Shown here piece by piece: positions 43,938 through 53,692 of a stretch of 64,000 nt of DNA (positions within the stretch are counted from its first letter, which is position 1; every line of letters starts with the position of its first letter). The position numbers and the translations under genes are program-made. Source of the DNA: Diaminobutyricibacter sp. McL0608 (lineage in GTDB: Bacteria > Actinomycetota > Actinomycetes > Actinomycetales > Microbacteriaceae); assembly GCF_039613825.1 (NCBI RefSeq), contig NZ_CP154826.1:1550001-1614000 (forward strand), given 5' to 3'. The notes under the pieces are model-generated. The model did not search any database. It was not told the DNA's origin and worked only from the letters and a program-made list of their open reading frames with translations.

Positions 43938-44465
43938 ATGCAGACCGTCGTGCTCGCGGGTGGTTGTTTCTGGTGTCTTGACGCGGTCTACCGCGTCCTT
44001 CGCGGCGTCAGTGACGTCGTGTCCGGGTACACGGGTGGCACGACGGTGCACCCGTCGTATGAGCAGGTGTGCACGGGGACGACGGGGCACGCCGAGGCCA
44101 TTGCGGTGACGTTCGATCCCGAGGTGATCCCGGCGAGTGTGATCCTCGACGTGTTCTTCACGCTTCACGATCCTCGGCAGCTGAACCGGCAGGGTGCGGA
44201 TGTGGGAACCCAGTACCGGTCGGCCATGTTCTACGACGGCGACGAGCAGAAGGCTCTGTTCGAGGCGGCGCTCGAGAGGGCGGCGACGTATTGGGATGGA
44301 ACGATCGTCACGACTCTCGAACCCCTCGGCACGTTCTACCGGGCAGAGGAGTATCACCAGGACTTCTTCGCCAAGAACCCTGGGCAGGGCTACTGCATGG
44401 CCGTTGCCCTGCCGAAAGTGAACAAGGTCCGCAAGTCGTACGCGGAGTATGTGATCGCGGCCTAG
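43938..44465 (+). CDS. msrA: Peptide-methionine (S)-S-oxide reductase
   Basis: A 175-residue enzyme repairing oxidised methionine. LAGGCFWCLDAVYR has the catalytic Cys of GCFWC, followed by VSGYTGGTTVHPSYEQVCTGTTGHAEAIAVTFDP, FFTLHDPRQLNRQGADVGTQYRS and AEEYHQDFFAKNPGQGYC, whose last Cys can be the resolving residue. AAAGGGG lies 6-8 bases before the ATG at 43938; an in-frame ATG at 43908 is an alternative. No msrB gene is adjacent. Confidence 0.94.
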   Translation: MQTVVLAGGCFWCLDAVYRVLRGVSDVVSGYTGGTTVHPSYEQVCTGTTGHAEAIAVTFDPEVIPASVILDVFFTLHDPRQLNRQGADVGTQYRSAMFYDGDEQKALFEAALERAATYWDGTIVTTLEPLGTFYRAEEYHQDFFAKNPGQGYCMAVALPKVNKVRKSYAEYVIAA

Positions 44466-44502
44466 AGCGGGCCAGTCCTCCACAGCGGGGTCGCTCACGG
44501 TG

Positions 44503-44511
44503 TTGTCCACA
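44503..44511 (+). promoter_or_regulatory. DnaA-box-like site upstream of ssb paralog
   Basis: TTGTCCACA matches the actinobacterial DnaA-box form at all nine positions. It is a single site about 95 bases before the single-stranded-DNA-binding gene; there is no cluster of boxes or dnaA gene, so it is not an origin. Confidence 0.35.
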
Positions 44512-44603
44512 GAATGATGATTCTCGGGGCGGCCTTCGGCGCTGTTCATCGAAACTCGATCTGAGACGCCGCAACGGGCGCTCAGAACTCGAGGAGACAT
44601 CCT

Positions 44604-45218
44604 ATGAACGATTCCCTGTCCACCCGTGGCGTGGTGGCCACCGTTCCCAACCACATCGTCACCAGCGAGGGCCTTCCGATCACGAGCTTCCGGCTGGCCT
44701 CATCGCAGCGCAAGTTCAACCGCTCGACCCAGACGTGGGAGAACGGCGATACGAACTGGTTCACCGTGACAGCGTTCCGTCAACTCGCCACCAACATCGC
44801 CGCGTGCGTCTCCAAGGGCGACCGTATCGTCGTCTCCGGCCGGCTCTCGGTCAGGGACTGGGAGAGCGGCGACCGAAGTGGAACGGTCGTCGAGGTCGAT
44901 GCGGATGCGGTGGGCCACGACCTCACGTGGGGCACCGCGACCTTCTCTCGCACTGTCAAGCGTTCGGGCCCCGCCGAAGGTCAGCCTCCGGCGGAGGCGG
45001 CGGAAGACGGTGGTCAGTCCGCATGGGGCGAGGCCGACAAGCCTGCACCGGCGGGTGGCCTGCTCAGTGCCTCGCCGGAGGCGGGCGAGGAATCGGCGAC
45101 GGGCGAGCTATCGACCCGCGAGCGTGCGATCGACGACGCGGACACCGACTCCGACTCCGACCCTGACTCCGAGTCGGAAGCCGATGCCGGGACAGTCCCC
45201 ACAGGTGGTGCCCTTTAG
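44604..45218 (+). CDS. ssb: Single-stranded DNA-binding protein paralog
   Basis: A 204-residue protein with an N-terminal OB fold (about 1-110): VVATVPNHIVTSEGLPITSFRLASSQRKFN, TNWFTVTAFRQLATNIAACVSKGDRIVVSGRLSVRDWESGD, TVVEVDADAVGHDLTWGTATFSR. The C-terminal 90 residues are Pro/Glu/Ala-rich and end in a strongly acidic repeat (DADTDSDSDPDSESEADAG), then TVPTGGAL. The universal SSB tip Asp-Asp-Ile-Pro-Phe is missing, so it is probably not the housekeeping SSB of the rpsF-rpsR locus. GAGGAG lies 8 bases before the ATG. It may act in recombination, repair or competence. Confidence 0.85.
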   Translation: MNDSLSTRGVVATVPNHIVTSEGLPITSFRLASSQRKFNRSTQTWENGDTNWFTVTAFRQLATNIAACVSKGDRIVVSGRLSVRDWESGDRSGTVVEVDADAVGHDLTWGTATFSRTVKRSGPAEGQPPAEAAEDGGQSAWGEADKPAPAGGLLSASPEAGEESATGELSTRERAIDDADTDSDSDPDSESEADAGTVPTGGAL

Positions 45219-45259
45219 ACTCACGGAGGAGGATTCGGGCCGAGCACAGGGGAGGCGAC

Positions 45260-45784
45260 ATGCGGGGGAATCGTGAAGCTCCTCGACCAGACCGTCACAC
45301 TCGCGCTGTCCTTGTCGTGGCAGGTTTCGCTCTCGCAGCCTCCGCGCTCGCCGCGTGCGTCTCTCCCGCGCCTGCGCCGACGATCACGACGCCTCCTGCT
45401 ACCTCGCAGACCCCCACGCCGACGCCGTCGGCAACTCCGAAGCCGACCGGGGTTGCGCTGGACCCGACAGGCACGGCCGCAGACAACAAGGCCTACTTCG
45501 ACAAGGTGAATCGCGCCACTCTGGCGAAGAACCCCGCTGCTGGTGGGCGTGACTTCATCGACGCCCTCGTCGTCGCCGGTTTCCACAAAGCCGACATGCA
45601 GCTGACGGTCGACACCACGACGATCGGTCTGAAGGCGAACTCGATCCAGTTCTCCGTCCGCTTGAACGGCGGCTGCCTGATCGGCCAGAACGGGGAGGGC
45701 AGCGGTGGCTACCAGAGCACCGTGACCGCCGTCCTCGCCACCGGCGACTGTCTCGTCGGCGACACCCGCCCCATCGACTGGTAG
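45260..45784 (+). CDS. Lipoprotein, 174 aa (DUF6993-like)
   Basis: An exported lipoprotein with lipobox LAAC (Cys near residue 33) and a Pro/Thr linker, followed by a domain NKAYFDKVNRATLAKNPAAGGRDFIDALVVAGFHKADMQLTVDTTTIG and two cysteines (GGCLIGQNG, TGDCLVGDTRPIDW). The domain arrangement resembles the DUF6993 proteins of Microbacteriaceae; function unknown. GGGGAGG precedes the ATG. The 14-base sequence GGGCCGAGCACAGG immediately upstream (45237-45250) is shared with the hairpin at 12476. Confidence 0.75.
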   Translation: MRGNREAPRPDRHTRAVLVVAGFALAASALAACVSPAPAPTITTPPATSQTPTPTPSATPKPTGVALDPTGTAADNKAYFDKVNRATLAKNPAAGGRDFIDALVVAGFHKADMQLTVDTTTIGLKANSIQFSVRLNGGCLIGQNGEGSGGYQSTVTAVLATGDCLVGDTRPIDW

Positions 45785-46097
45785 CCGCCGGCGAGCATCC
45801 GTCGCCGAGCGGTGCGCGATGGCCAAACGGACTGTCTCGGCCGGGTCCTATCGGCCGCACCTGGTTCTTAGGATTCTGGGAACCTCGCTCAGCGCCGTCA
45901 GTTGCTTCCAAGGGCCCCCTTGAGTCGCAGGCGTTGGGTCCGTTGTGGGTCGACCCGACAGGCGCACCGAAGGCGTCGAGTTGAGGCGAATCGTGGTCTC
46001 CTCTCACAGGAGACCACGATTTCCCTCAAGTCGCGTCCAACGACTGGTTCACGCGGCGCGGCAAGGAGGGCCGGCGAGCCCAATTAGACTTGTCGGC
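45785..46097. other. 313-base intergenic region with a long hairpin
   Basis: No gene is convincing here. The main feature is the hairpin at 45978-46032; the last bases carry the promoter of ettA (TAGACT at 46085-46090, 7 bases before its ATG). The remaining sequence has no repeat or coding bias that I can see. Confidence 0.6.
45978..46032 (+). terminator. Long 25-base-arm hairpin between lipoprotein gene and ettA
   Basis: Arms 45978-46002 and 46008-46032 match at 22 of 25 positions; the inner 14 bases, ATCGTGGTCTCCT and its complement, pair perfectly around the 5-base loop CTCAC. It lies 194 bases after the lipoprotein stop and 66 before ettA, in tandem genes. A terminator is the simplest reading, but the distance from the upstream gene is unusual. 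Confidence 0.55.
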
Positions 46098-47780
<1,683 letters not shown>

Positions 47781-47807
47781 CCCAGCGACCGCGAAGTCGG
47801 GCCGACC

Positions 47808-48284
47808 ATGAAACTGCACGTCCCCATCGGGCTCCGCTGGAGTGACCTCGACGCCTACGGGCACGTCAACAACGCTGCGATGCTGCGCCTCCTCGAAGAG
47901 GCGCGCATCCAGGCGTTCTGGGTGAACGACGACGCGGAGGAAGCAGTCGGCGGCACCACGGCCGTTCTCGACGGGCGCCCGGGAGCGGACACGCTGACAC
48001 TCATCGCGCGCCAGGAGATCGAATACCTCGCGCAGATCCCATACCTGAGGCAGCCGCTGGACGTCCAGCTCTGGCTCGGCCGGCTCGGTGGCGCCAGCCT
48101 CGAAGTCTGCTACGAAGTGCGATCACCGGTAGGCATGGAGCCGCCGATCCTGTACTCGCGGGCCGCGACCACGATCGTGCTCGTCGACGCGGCAACCCAG
48201 CGCCCGCGCCGAATCAACGACCACGAGCGAGCCGCCTGGACCCCCTACCTGGACGACCCGGTCACCTTCGCAAAGCGCGACTGA
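47808..48284 (+). CDS. Hotdog-fold acyl-CoA thioesterase (4HBT)
   Basis: A 158-residue hotdog protein: LRWSDLDAYGHVNNAAMLRLLEEAR contains the conserved Asp-x-x-Gly-His-Val-Asn motif of 4-hydroxybenzoyl-CoA thioesterase and YbgC-type enzymes, followed by VARQEIEYLAQIPYLRQPLDVQLWLGRLGGASLEVCYEV. It hydrolyses an acyl-CoA of unknown chain. It starts 27 bases after ettA with a weak ribosome site and is probably co-transcribed. Confidence 0.88.
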   Translation: MKLHVPIGLRWSDLDAYGHVNNAAMLRLLEEARIQAFWVNDDAEEAVGGTTAVLDGRPGADTLTLIARQEIEYLAQIPYLRQPLDVQLWLGRLGGASLEVCYEVRSPVGMEPPILYSRAATTIVLVDAATQRPRRINDHERAAWTPYLDDPVTFAKRD

Positions 48285-48329
48285 AACATCCGCACCCGCT
48301 CCTCCCGAATCCGCAGTCCGGAAGTTGCC

Positions 48330-48390
48330 ACGAGTTGGCAGTTGTTGTCGCCATGCGCAACGGCCGCGGCGACAACAACTGCCAACTCGT
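48330..48390. terminator. Long perfect hairpin between convergent genes
   Basis: Arms 48330-48352 and 48368-48390 are perfectly complementary over 23 bases (starting ACGAGTTGGCAGTTGTTG), with a 15-base loop. It lies between the thioesterase gene and the convergent Rieske gene and probably terminates both, though there is no T-run after either arm. Confidence 0.75.
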
Positions 48391-48432
48391 CGCCGGGGGC
48401 GAACACGCGGGCGCGCCCTCGCCGAACCCAGG

Positions 48433-48882
48433 TCAGGAGATGGTGACGGTATCGCCGGATACTGTCGCGGTGAGCTTCGTCAAGGGGGAGGGTGCCGGTC
48501 CCTGGATCACGTCGCCTGTCGCCGCGTTGAAGCGGGAACCGTGACAGGGGCAGTCGAACTCTTTGCCTGCCGGCGCGACCGTGCATCCCGCGTGCGTGCA
48601 GATCGCGCTGAACGCGACCACCGTCCCCGAGCGCGGCTGCGCCACGACGATCGGATTGGAACCCATCGTCGCCGAGGTCGCCCCGCCCACTGGAATGTCG
48701 GAGAGTTTGAGGGTGACGGGAGACGCGTCTGCGGAGCCCGATCCGCCACCGGCTGCGCCTCCCGCCGCTGAACCCGCACCGAGCGGCGCGCAGGCGGCCA
48801 GGGCGAGCGCCCCGACCCCGAGCAGGCCGGCCCCGCCGATCGTGATCACCGATCGGCGCGTGAGCGGTGCGGGTTCGTTCAT
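48433..48882 (-). CDS. Rieske [2Fe-2S] lipoprotein
   Basis: A 149-residue exported protein. The N-terminus has a Tat-like [16 protein letters not shown] and a lipobox LAAC, a Gly/Ser spacer, then a Rieske domain: CTHAGC (Cys-x-His) and CPCHGSRF (Cys-x-x-His), enough to hold a 2Fe-2S cluster, and ending [13 protein letters not shown]. Folding before Tat export suits a cluster protein. It is not part of a cytochrome bc operon here; its electron partner is unknown. TAAACT is a possible -10 box about 20 bases upstream and GGAG the ribosome site. Confidence 0.92.
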   Translation of the reverse strand: MNEPAPLTRRSVITIGGAGLLGVGALALAACAPLGAGSAAGGAAGGGSGSADASPVTLKLSDIPVGGATSATMGSNPIVVAQPRSGTVVAFSAICTHAGCTVAPAGKEFDCPCHGSRFNAATGDVIQGPAPSPLTKLTATVSGDTVTIS

Positions 48883-48939
48883 GCTGGCTCCATTCGTCCG
48901 GCGTAGTTTAGCTCTTACGGATATGCACGAATCGTGACC

Positions 48940-48952
48940 GTGAACGGTTCAC
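48940..48952. promoter_or_regulatory. Palindrome GTGAAC-G-GTTCAC upstream of sigma factor gene
   Basis: A 13-base perfect inverted repeat lies 54 bases before the sigma gene start in the divergent region shared with the Rieske gene. It could be an operator for either direction. Confidence 0.4.
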
Positions 48953-49005
48953 GAAGCGCGATGAACTTTCCTGCCGTCGAGGCCGTGTCATTGGTGGAGG
49001 TGTTC

Positions 49006-49515
49006 ATGCCGCAGGACGACGCGCAGCTCCTGCGTGAGCTGCACGATCAGCACGCGCAGGCGTTGTGGCGCTATGTCGTGTACCTGACCGGCGATCGTGC
49101 GATGGCGGATGATGTGGTTCAGGAGACGCTGTTGCGTGCGTGGAAGAGGCCGGCGATTCTCGACCAGTCGCAGTCGTCGGCGAGGGCATGGCTGTTCACT
49201 GTCGCTCGCAACATCGTGATCGACGACCGGCGGAGCGCCCATGCGACCCACGAGTTCGGCACCGACACCCTTCCTGAGACGGCCACCGGAAACGAAGCGG
49301 ATGCGGTCCTCGAGTCGTGGCTGGTCACGGATGCGCTCGCAGAGCTGTCGCTCGAGCATCGCGCCGTGATAGTCCACGCATACTACGGCGGCCGTTCGAT
49401 CGCCGAGATCGCACGCGAACTGGACATTCCTGAGGGAACGGTCAAGTCGCGCATCCACTACGGCCTGCGAGCCCTGCGGCTCGCGCTTCAGGAGAGGGGG
49501 GTGACCGAGCGATGA
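49006..49515 (+). CDS. ECF sigma factor (SigL-like)
   Basis: A 169-residue sigma-70 factor with regions 2 and 4 only: LHDQHAQALWRYVVYLTGDRAMADDVVQETLLRAWKRPAI (region 2), SARAWLFTVARNIVIDDRR (2.3-2.4), and HRAVIVHAYYGGRSIAEIARELDIPEGTVKSRIHYGLRALR (region 4). Sequence style recalls mycobacterial SigL. The ATG at 49006 is supported by GGAGG 6 bases upstream. It overlaps the anti-sigma gene by 4 bases, so the two are made together. Confidence 0.92.
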   Translation: MPQDDAQLLRELHDQHAQALWRYVVYLTGDRAMADDVVQETLLRAWKRPAILDQSQSSARAWLFTVARNIVIDDRRSAHATHEFGTDTLPETATGNEADAVLESWLVTDALAELSLEHRAVIVHAYYGGRSIAEIARELDIPEGTVKSRIHYGLRALRLALQERGVTER

Positions 49516-50252
49516 CGAGCCATGACGAGTTCGCGACGTGGGATGGAGCATATGTGCTCGGTTCGCTGTCCCCGGCTGATCGCCGTGCCTACGAGGCTCA
49601 CCTCGCGACCTGCGGCCTGTGTGCGGCGTCGGTGAACGAGCTGGCGGGTCTTCCGGGCCTGTTGGCGCGGGTGCCCGCGGAGAAGGCGCTGGCGCTGGTC
49701 GGTGCCCAGGCGCCCGTACCTGTAACCGCCGAGGCTGTCGCGGGTGCGGAGCCCGTTCGTATCGGCACGGCTCCGGATGCGCTCCCGAAACTTGTGCACG
49801 CCGCCCGCCGGCACCGGGCGCGCGTCCGCTGGTGGACCGCCGGGTCGATCCTTGTCGCGGCGGCGGTGCTCGCGTTCGTCGGCGCACTGGTGCTCCCGGG
49901 CGCGCTGGCGCCGAGCGTTCCGCAGGCGAACGGAACACACGTGTCCCTGTCCCAGGTCGAGCCGAACCCGTTGAGTGCGGATGTCCGACTCATCTCGGAG
50001 CCGTGGGGCACGCGCATCGAGACGAAGTGCAGCTATGCGGAGTGGAAAGGTGCGACGTCGGAAGGCCCCTGGAAGTACACGATGGTCGTCACCGACCGCA
50101 AGGGGTCGTCCATGACCGTCTCGAGCTGGACGGCATCCGCCGGCACCACCGTGTCGCCGACGGCGACGACCAGCGTTCCGGTCGCGGATATCGCGTCCAT
50201 CGACATCCGTGCGGCTGACGGCGAGGTGCTCCTCAAGACCACCTTCGAATGA
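49512..50252 (+). CDS. Membrane anti-sigma factor (ZAS-type)
   Basis: A 246-residue single-pass protein. The cytoplasmic N-terminus has the zinc anti-sigma motif in YEAHLATCGLCAASVNELA (His-x3-Cys-x2-Cys), a TM helix lies at about residues 117-138, and the exterior domain carries TKCSYAEWKGATSEGPWKYTMVVTDRKG (RskA-like). It should hold the upstream sigma factor until thiol oxidation or proteolysis frees it. The divergent Rieske lipoprotein gene suggests a redox link, which is inference. Confidence 0.9.
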   Translation: MTSHDEFATWDGAYVLGSLSPADRRAYEAHLATCGLCAASVNELAGLPGLLARVPAEKALALVGAQAPVPVTAEAVAGAEPVRIGTAPDALPKLVHAARRHRARVRWWTAGSILVAAAVLAFVGALVLPGALAPSVPQANGTHVSLSQVEPNPLSADVRLISEPWGTRIETKCSYAEWKGATSEGPWKYTMVVTDRKGSSMTVSSWTASAGTTVSPTATTSVPVADIASIDIRAADGEVLLKTTFE

Positions 50253-50254
50253 CC

Positions 50255-50313
50255 GGGGTGCGGGCTCTCGCTTTCGATTCGGCTTCCACTGGCGAGAGCC
50301 CCCACCCCCTTTT
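50255..50313. terminator. Bidirectional terminator after the anti-sigma gene
   Basis: GGGGTGCGGGCTCTCGC (50255-50271) pairs with GCGAGAGCCCCCACCCC (50292-50308) with one mismatch, followed by CTTTT. The convergent tesB gene ends 12 bases later. Confidence 0.85.
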
Positions 50314-50324
50314 CCCGCCGCAGG

Positions 50325-51197
50325 CTAGGAGCGGCCGGGAACCCGGATCATGCCTTCCTGCGCGACGCTGGCGAGCAGCCGCCCGTCGCGGCTGTAGATG
50401 CGGCCGAGGGAGAGTCCGCGTCCGCCGGTGGCGCTCGGCGATTCCTGCACGTAGAGAAGCCATTCGTCGACCCGCCCGAACCGGTGCCACCACATCGCGT
50501 GGTCGAGGCTTGCCGCTTTCAGCCCGGGAGTCGACCAGGCGATCCCGTGGCGACGCATCGCCGACTCCATGATCGTGTAGTCGCTCGCGTAGGCGAGGGC
50601 CGCGCGGTGCAGGTCAGGGTCGTCGGGCAGGGGACCGACGGATTTGATCCACACCGCCTGGTGGGCGACATGCTCGCCTTCCACCGTGAGGTAGACGGGA
50701 CTCGGCACGTGGCGCATGTCGAACGGCCGGTCGCTGGCCCAGTACTGGGCGACCGGATGGTCGATGTGGGCGAGCGTGGCGGCCGAGTTCGGCAGCGACT
50801 CGGGTTCCGGCAGGTCGTCCGGCATGTCGACCTGGTGCTCGAGGCCTTCGTCTTCGTCCTGGAACGACGCGATCATCGACAGGATCGGCAGGCCGTCCTG
50901 GTAGGCCTGGGTGCGCCGGGTCGAGAACGACCGGCCGTCGTGGATGCGGTCCACGGAGAACGTGATGGGCAGGTTGACGTCGCCAGGCCGGAGGAAATAT
51001 CCGTGCATCGAGTGGACGACGCGGTCGTCGGGCACCGTCCGCATGGCGGCGATCAGGGACTGGGCGAGCACCTGTCCGCCGAAGACGCGACCGAGCGGCA
51101 TCCACTGTGACGGGCCCGTGAAAATGTCCTCGTCGGTTCGGGCACCGGTGTCGGTCAGGTCGAGCGCTGTGAGGAATGAAGCGAGGGGCTCTGTCAT
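50325..51197 (-). CDS. tesB: Acyl-CoA thioesterase II
   Basis: A 290-residue double-hotdog thioesterase. GRVFGGQVLAQSLIAAMRTVP and VHSMHGYFLRPGDVNLPI are hallmark TesB stretches, with SFSTRRTQAYQDG (His/Arg region) and second-hotdog ASDYTIMESAMRRHG and SLDHAMWWHRFGRVDEWLLY including the catalytic Asp. It releases free fatty acid from medium- and long-chain acyl-CoA. The ATG at 51197 has AAAGG 5 bases upstream; the longer frame is not needed. Confidence 0.93.
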   Translation of the reverse strand: MTEPLASFLTALDLTDTGARTDEDIFTGPSQWMPLGRVFGGQVLAQSLIAAMRTVPDDRVVHSMHGYFLRPGDVNLPITFSVDRIHDGRSFSTRRTQAYQDGLPILSMIASFQDEDEGLEHQVDMPDDLPEPESLPNSAATLAHIDHPVAQYWASDRPFDMRHVPSPVYLTVEGEHVAHQAVWIKSVGPLPDDPDLHRAALAYASDYTIMESAMRRHGIAWSTPGLKAASLDHAMWWHRFGRVDEWLLYVQESPSATGGRGLSLGRIYSRDGRLLASVAQEGMIRVPGRS

Positions 51198-51239
51198 GAT
51201 GCCTTTCGAATCGGTGTCCCTTGGTAGTTTAGACAGCAC

Positions 51240-51938
51240 ATGAGCCAGTCATTCTTCCTCGTGGATTCCCTCGCGGTGTCCGATCTTCAGGTGTACCTGT
51301 CGCGTGCCGGTCGCGTCGAGGACGGTTCGGTGCGCCTGATCGGCGGTTCCGGCGTCCTCGCCGTCTACACGGCCATCCTGTATCCGCGCGGTCTGCTCGA
51401 TCAGACGCCGACCGTGCTGGGCTTGCGTACCTTCGCGATCCAGCCGGGCGTCGCCTTCGATGCGGTCGTTCCGATGCGTTCACTGCTCGACAGGCTGGCC
51501 CGCATCACTGAGACGCTCGGCGCTGCCGGCGCTGATGCCGATGCCCCGTCAGGGCCGGTCGAGGTGCGCATGCCGCTGGAGGTGAGCACCGTCACCTGGG
51601 CGGGGATCTCTCCGCCCCGCGGAGGCTGGCGCGCTGTCGGCGAGACGGGCTTCGACGTCCTGGAGCCGACGGCGAAGGCGGGTATCGCCGAGGTCGCCGA
51701 GGCCATCCCGTCGGGCACAGGGGAGCAGCTCGTCCAGCGGGTTCGCGCGGAGGTGTGGGGTCGCCCGATCGACGGGCTCGAGTACGTTCCGGCGGGTGCG
51801 GCGTTCGCTGCCGAGAGCCTCGGGTTCCTGGCGAAGGATGAGCCTGTCACGATCCACGAGACAGGACCGTGGACGCGTCTCACGACCCGCCGCGGCCACA
51901 TCCTGATCCGCCGTCAGGCCTGGACGCTCCGGGCCTGA
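51240..51938 (+). CDS. Conserved hypothetical protein, 232 aa
   Basis: I do not recognise this soluble protein. It is beta-rich at the N-terminus (DLQVYLSRAGRVEDGSVRLIGGSGVLAVYTAILYP), with a flexible Ala/Asp-rich middle and a C-terminal region AFAAESLGFLAKDEPVTIHETGPWTRLTTRRGHILIRR. No catalytic motif or membrane segment is visible. The ATG lies 42 bases from the divergent tesB start. It is conserved-looking (strong third-position GC) but of unknown role. Confidence 0.7.
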   Translation: MSQSFFLVDSLAVSDLQVYLSRAGRVEDGSVRLIGGSGVLAVYTAILYPRGLLDQTPTVLGLRTFAIQPGVAFDAVVPMRSLLDRLARITETLGAAGADADAPSGPVEVRMPLEVSTVTWAGISPPRGGWRAVGETGFDVLEPTAKAGIAEVAEAIPSGTGEQLVQRVRAEVWGRPIDGLEYVPAGAAFAAESLGFLAKDEPVTIHETGPWTRLTTRRGHILIRRQAWTLRA

Positions 51939-51972
51939 CGAACGGGCTCAGTGCGGCTGGCGTGCAGACGGG

Positions 51973-53625
51973 TCAGGCGTGCGCGATCGCGCGCCCGGCC
52001 TGCCGCCCGGAGAAGAGGCATCCGCCGAGGAAGGTCCCTTCGAGCGCACGGTAGCCGTGCACGCCGCCGCCGCCGAAGCCGCTCGCCTCGCCTGCCGCAT
52101 AGAGGCCCGTGATGGTCTGGCCGTCCGCTCCGAGTACGCGACCGCTCAGGTCGGTCTCGATGCCGCCGAGGCTCTTGCGGGTGAGCACGTGCAGTTTCAC
52201 CGCGATCAGGGGCCCTGCCTTGGGATCGAGCAGTTTGTGCGGCGTGGCCACGCGGATGAGTTTGTCGCCGCGGTAGTTCCGCGCTCCGCGCAGGGCGGTG
52301 ATCTGAGCATCCTTCGTGAACTCGTTGTCCATCTCGCGGTCCCGCTCGCGGATGTGACGCTCGACGCGTTCGACATCGAGCTCGGTGTCCGACAGCTTCT
52401 GCATGCCCGCGAGCAGCTCCGGCAGCGTCCGAGCGACGACGAAGTCCGCCCCCTTCTCCTTGAACGCCTCGACTGGACCGGGCGCGCCCGGCCCGACCCG
52501 CTTGGCGAGCAGGCGGTAGTCCTTGTTCGTGAAGTCGGGGTTCTGCTCGCTGCCCGAGAGCGTGAACTCCTTCTCGAGGATCTTCTGGGTGAGCACGAAC
52601 CAGCTGTGGTCGTGACCTGTGGCGCGGAGGTGCTCCAGGGTTCCAAGGGTGTCGAAGCCGGGGAACAGGGGCACCGGGAGCCGGTTGCCTTCGGCATCGA
52701 GCCAGAGCGACGATGGGCCGGGAAGGATGCGGATGCCGTGCCTCGCCCACACCGGGTTCCAGTTCTGGATCCCTTCGACGTAGTGCCACATGCGGTCGCC
52801 GTTGATCAGGCGCGCTCCGGCCGTCTCGGTGATACCGAGCATGCGACCGTCGACGTGCGCGGGAACGCCGGAGAGCATGAACTCCGGCGGCGTGCCGAGG
52901 CGCTCGGGCCAGTTCGCACGGACCAGGTCGTGGTTGCCGCCGATGCCGCCGCTCGTCACGGCGACCGCCGGTGCCCGCAACTCGAAGTCGCCGACGACGT
53001 CACGATTGCTTGGTGCTCCGCGTAAAGCCTGGTCGTCGGCGAGAACGGCTCCGCGCACCCCGACGACCGCGCCCTCCTCGACGATCAGCTCGTCGACGCG
53101 GTGGCGGTGGAGCACGGTCACGAGTCCTGCGTCGACGCCCTCCTGCACGCGGCGGATGAACGGGGCGAGCACGCCGGGTCCGGTACCCCAGGTGATGTGG
53201 AATCGCGGGACCGAGTTGCCGTGGCCGCCGGCTGTGTATCCGCCGCGTTCCGCCCATCCGACGATGGGGAAGAATCGCAGACCCTTCTCATGCAGCCAGG
53301 CGCGCTTCTCGCCGGATGCGAAGTCGAGGTAGGCCTCGGCCCATTGGCGTGGCCAGTGGTCCTCGTCGCGGTCGAATCCAGCGGTTCCGAGCCAGTCCTG
53401 GCGTGCGAGCTCGAGCGAATCGTGCACGCCGAGGCGGCGCTGCTCCGGGGAGTCGATCAGGAACAGCCCGCCGAACGACCACCACGCCTGGCCGCCGAAC
53501 GATGCGGCGGGCTCCTGTTCCACGATGGTCACCCGTTTGCCGGCTTCGACCAGCTCGGCTGCTGTGACCAGGCCGGCAAGTCCTGCACCGACGATGATGG
53601 CGTGGGGTTCGGGGGATCGGGTCAT
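51973..53625 (-). CDS. FAD-dependent dehydrogenase (flavocytochrome/KstD-like)
   Basis: A 550-residue flavoprotein. HAIIVGAGLAGLVTAAELVEAGKRVTIVE is the FAD Rossmann motif, SFGGLFLI follows, and ITGLYAAGEASGFGGGGVHGYRALEGTFLGGCLFSGRQAGRAIA closes the FAD site. The architecture is that of the fumarate reductase/3-ketosteroid-delta1-dehydrogenase superfamily, with a capping domain in the middle (about 120-330). The real substrate is unknown; proteins like this are often just named FAD-binding dehydrogenase. GGAGA is 8 bases before the ATG. Confidence 0.9.
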   Translation of the reverse strand: MTRSPEPHAIIVGAGLAGLVTAAELVEAGKRVTIVEQEPAASFGGQAWWSFGGLFLIDSPEQRRLGVHDSLELARQDWLGTAGFDRDEDHWPRQWAEAYLDFASGEKRAWLHEKGLRFFPIVGWAERGGYTAGGHGNSVPRFHITWGTGPGVLAPFIRRVQEGVDAGLVTVLHRHRVDELIVEEGAVVGVRGAVLADDQALRGAPSNRDVVGDFELRAPAVAVTSGGIGGNHDLVRANWPERLGTPPEFMLSGVPAHVDGRMLGITETAGARLINGDRMWHYVEGIQNWNPVWARHGIRILPGPSSLWLDAEGNRLPVPLFPGFDTLGTLEHLRATGHDHSWFVLTQKILEKEFTLSGSEQNPDFTNKDYRLLAKRVGPGAPGPVEAFKEKGADFVVARTLPELLAGMQKLSDTELDVERVERHIRERDREMDNEFTKDAQITALRGARNYRGDKLIRVATPHKLLDPKAGPLIAVKLHVLTRKSLGGIETDLSGRVLGADGQTITGLYAAGEASGFGGGGVHGYRALEGTFLGGCLFSGRQAGRAIAHA

Positions 53626-53692
53626 TCGGGTGTCTCCTTCGGCACTGGATTCCCATTGTGCAGTATCCCGGACACCCTCCCGAACCGCCGCG

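Noticed and set aside
44503-44511. Replication origin near the DnaA-box-like site
   Set aside because: A single site, no cluster of boxes, no AT-rich unwinding region and no dnaA/dnaN genes.
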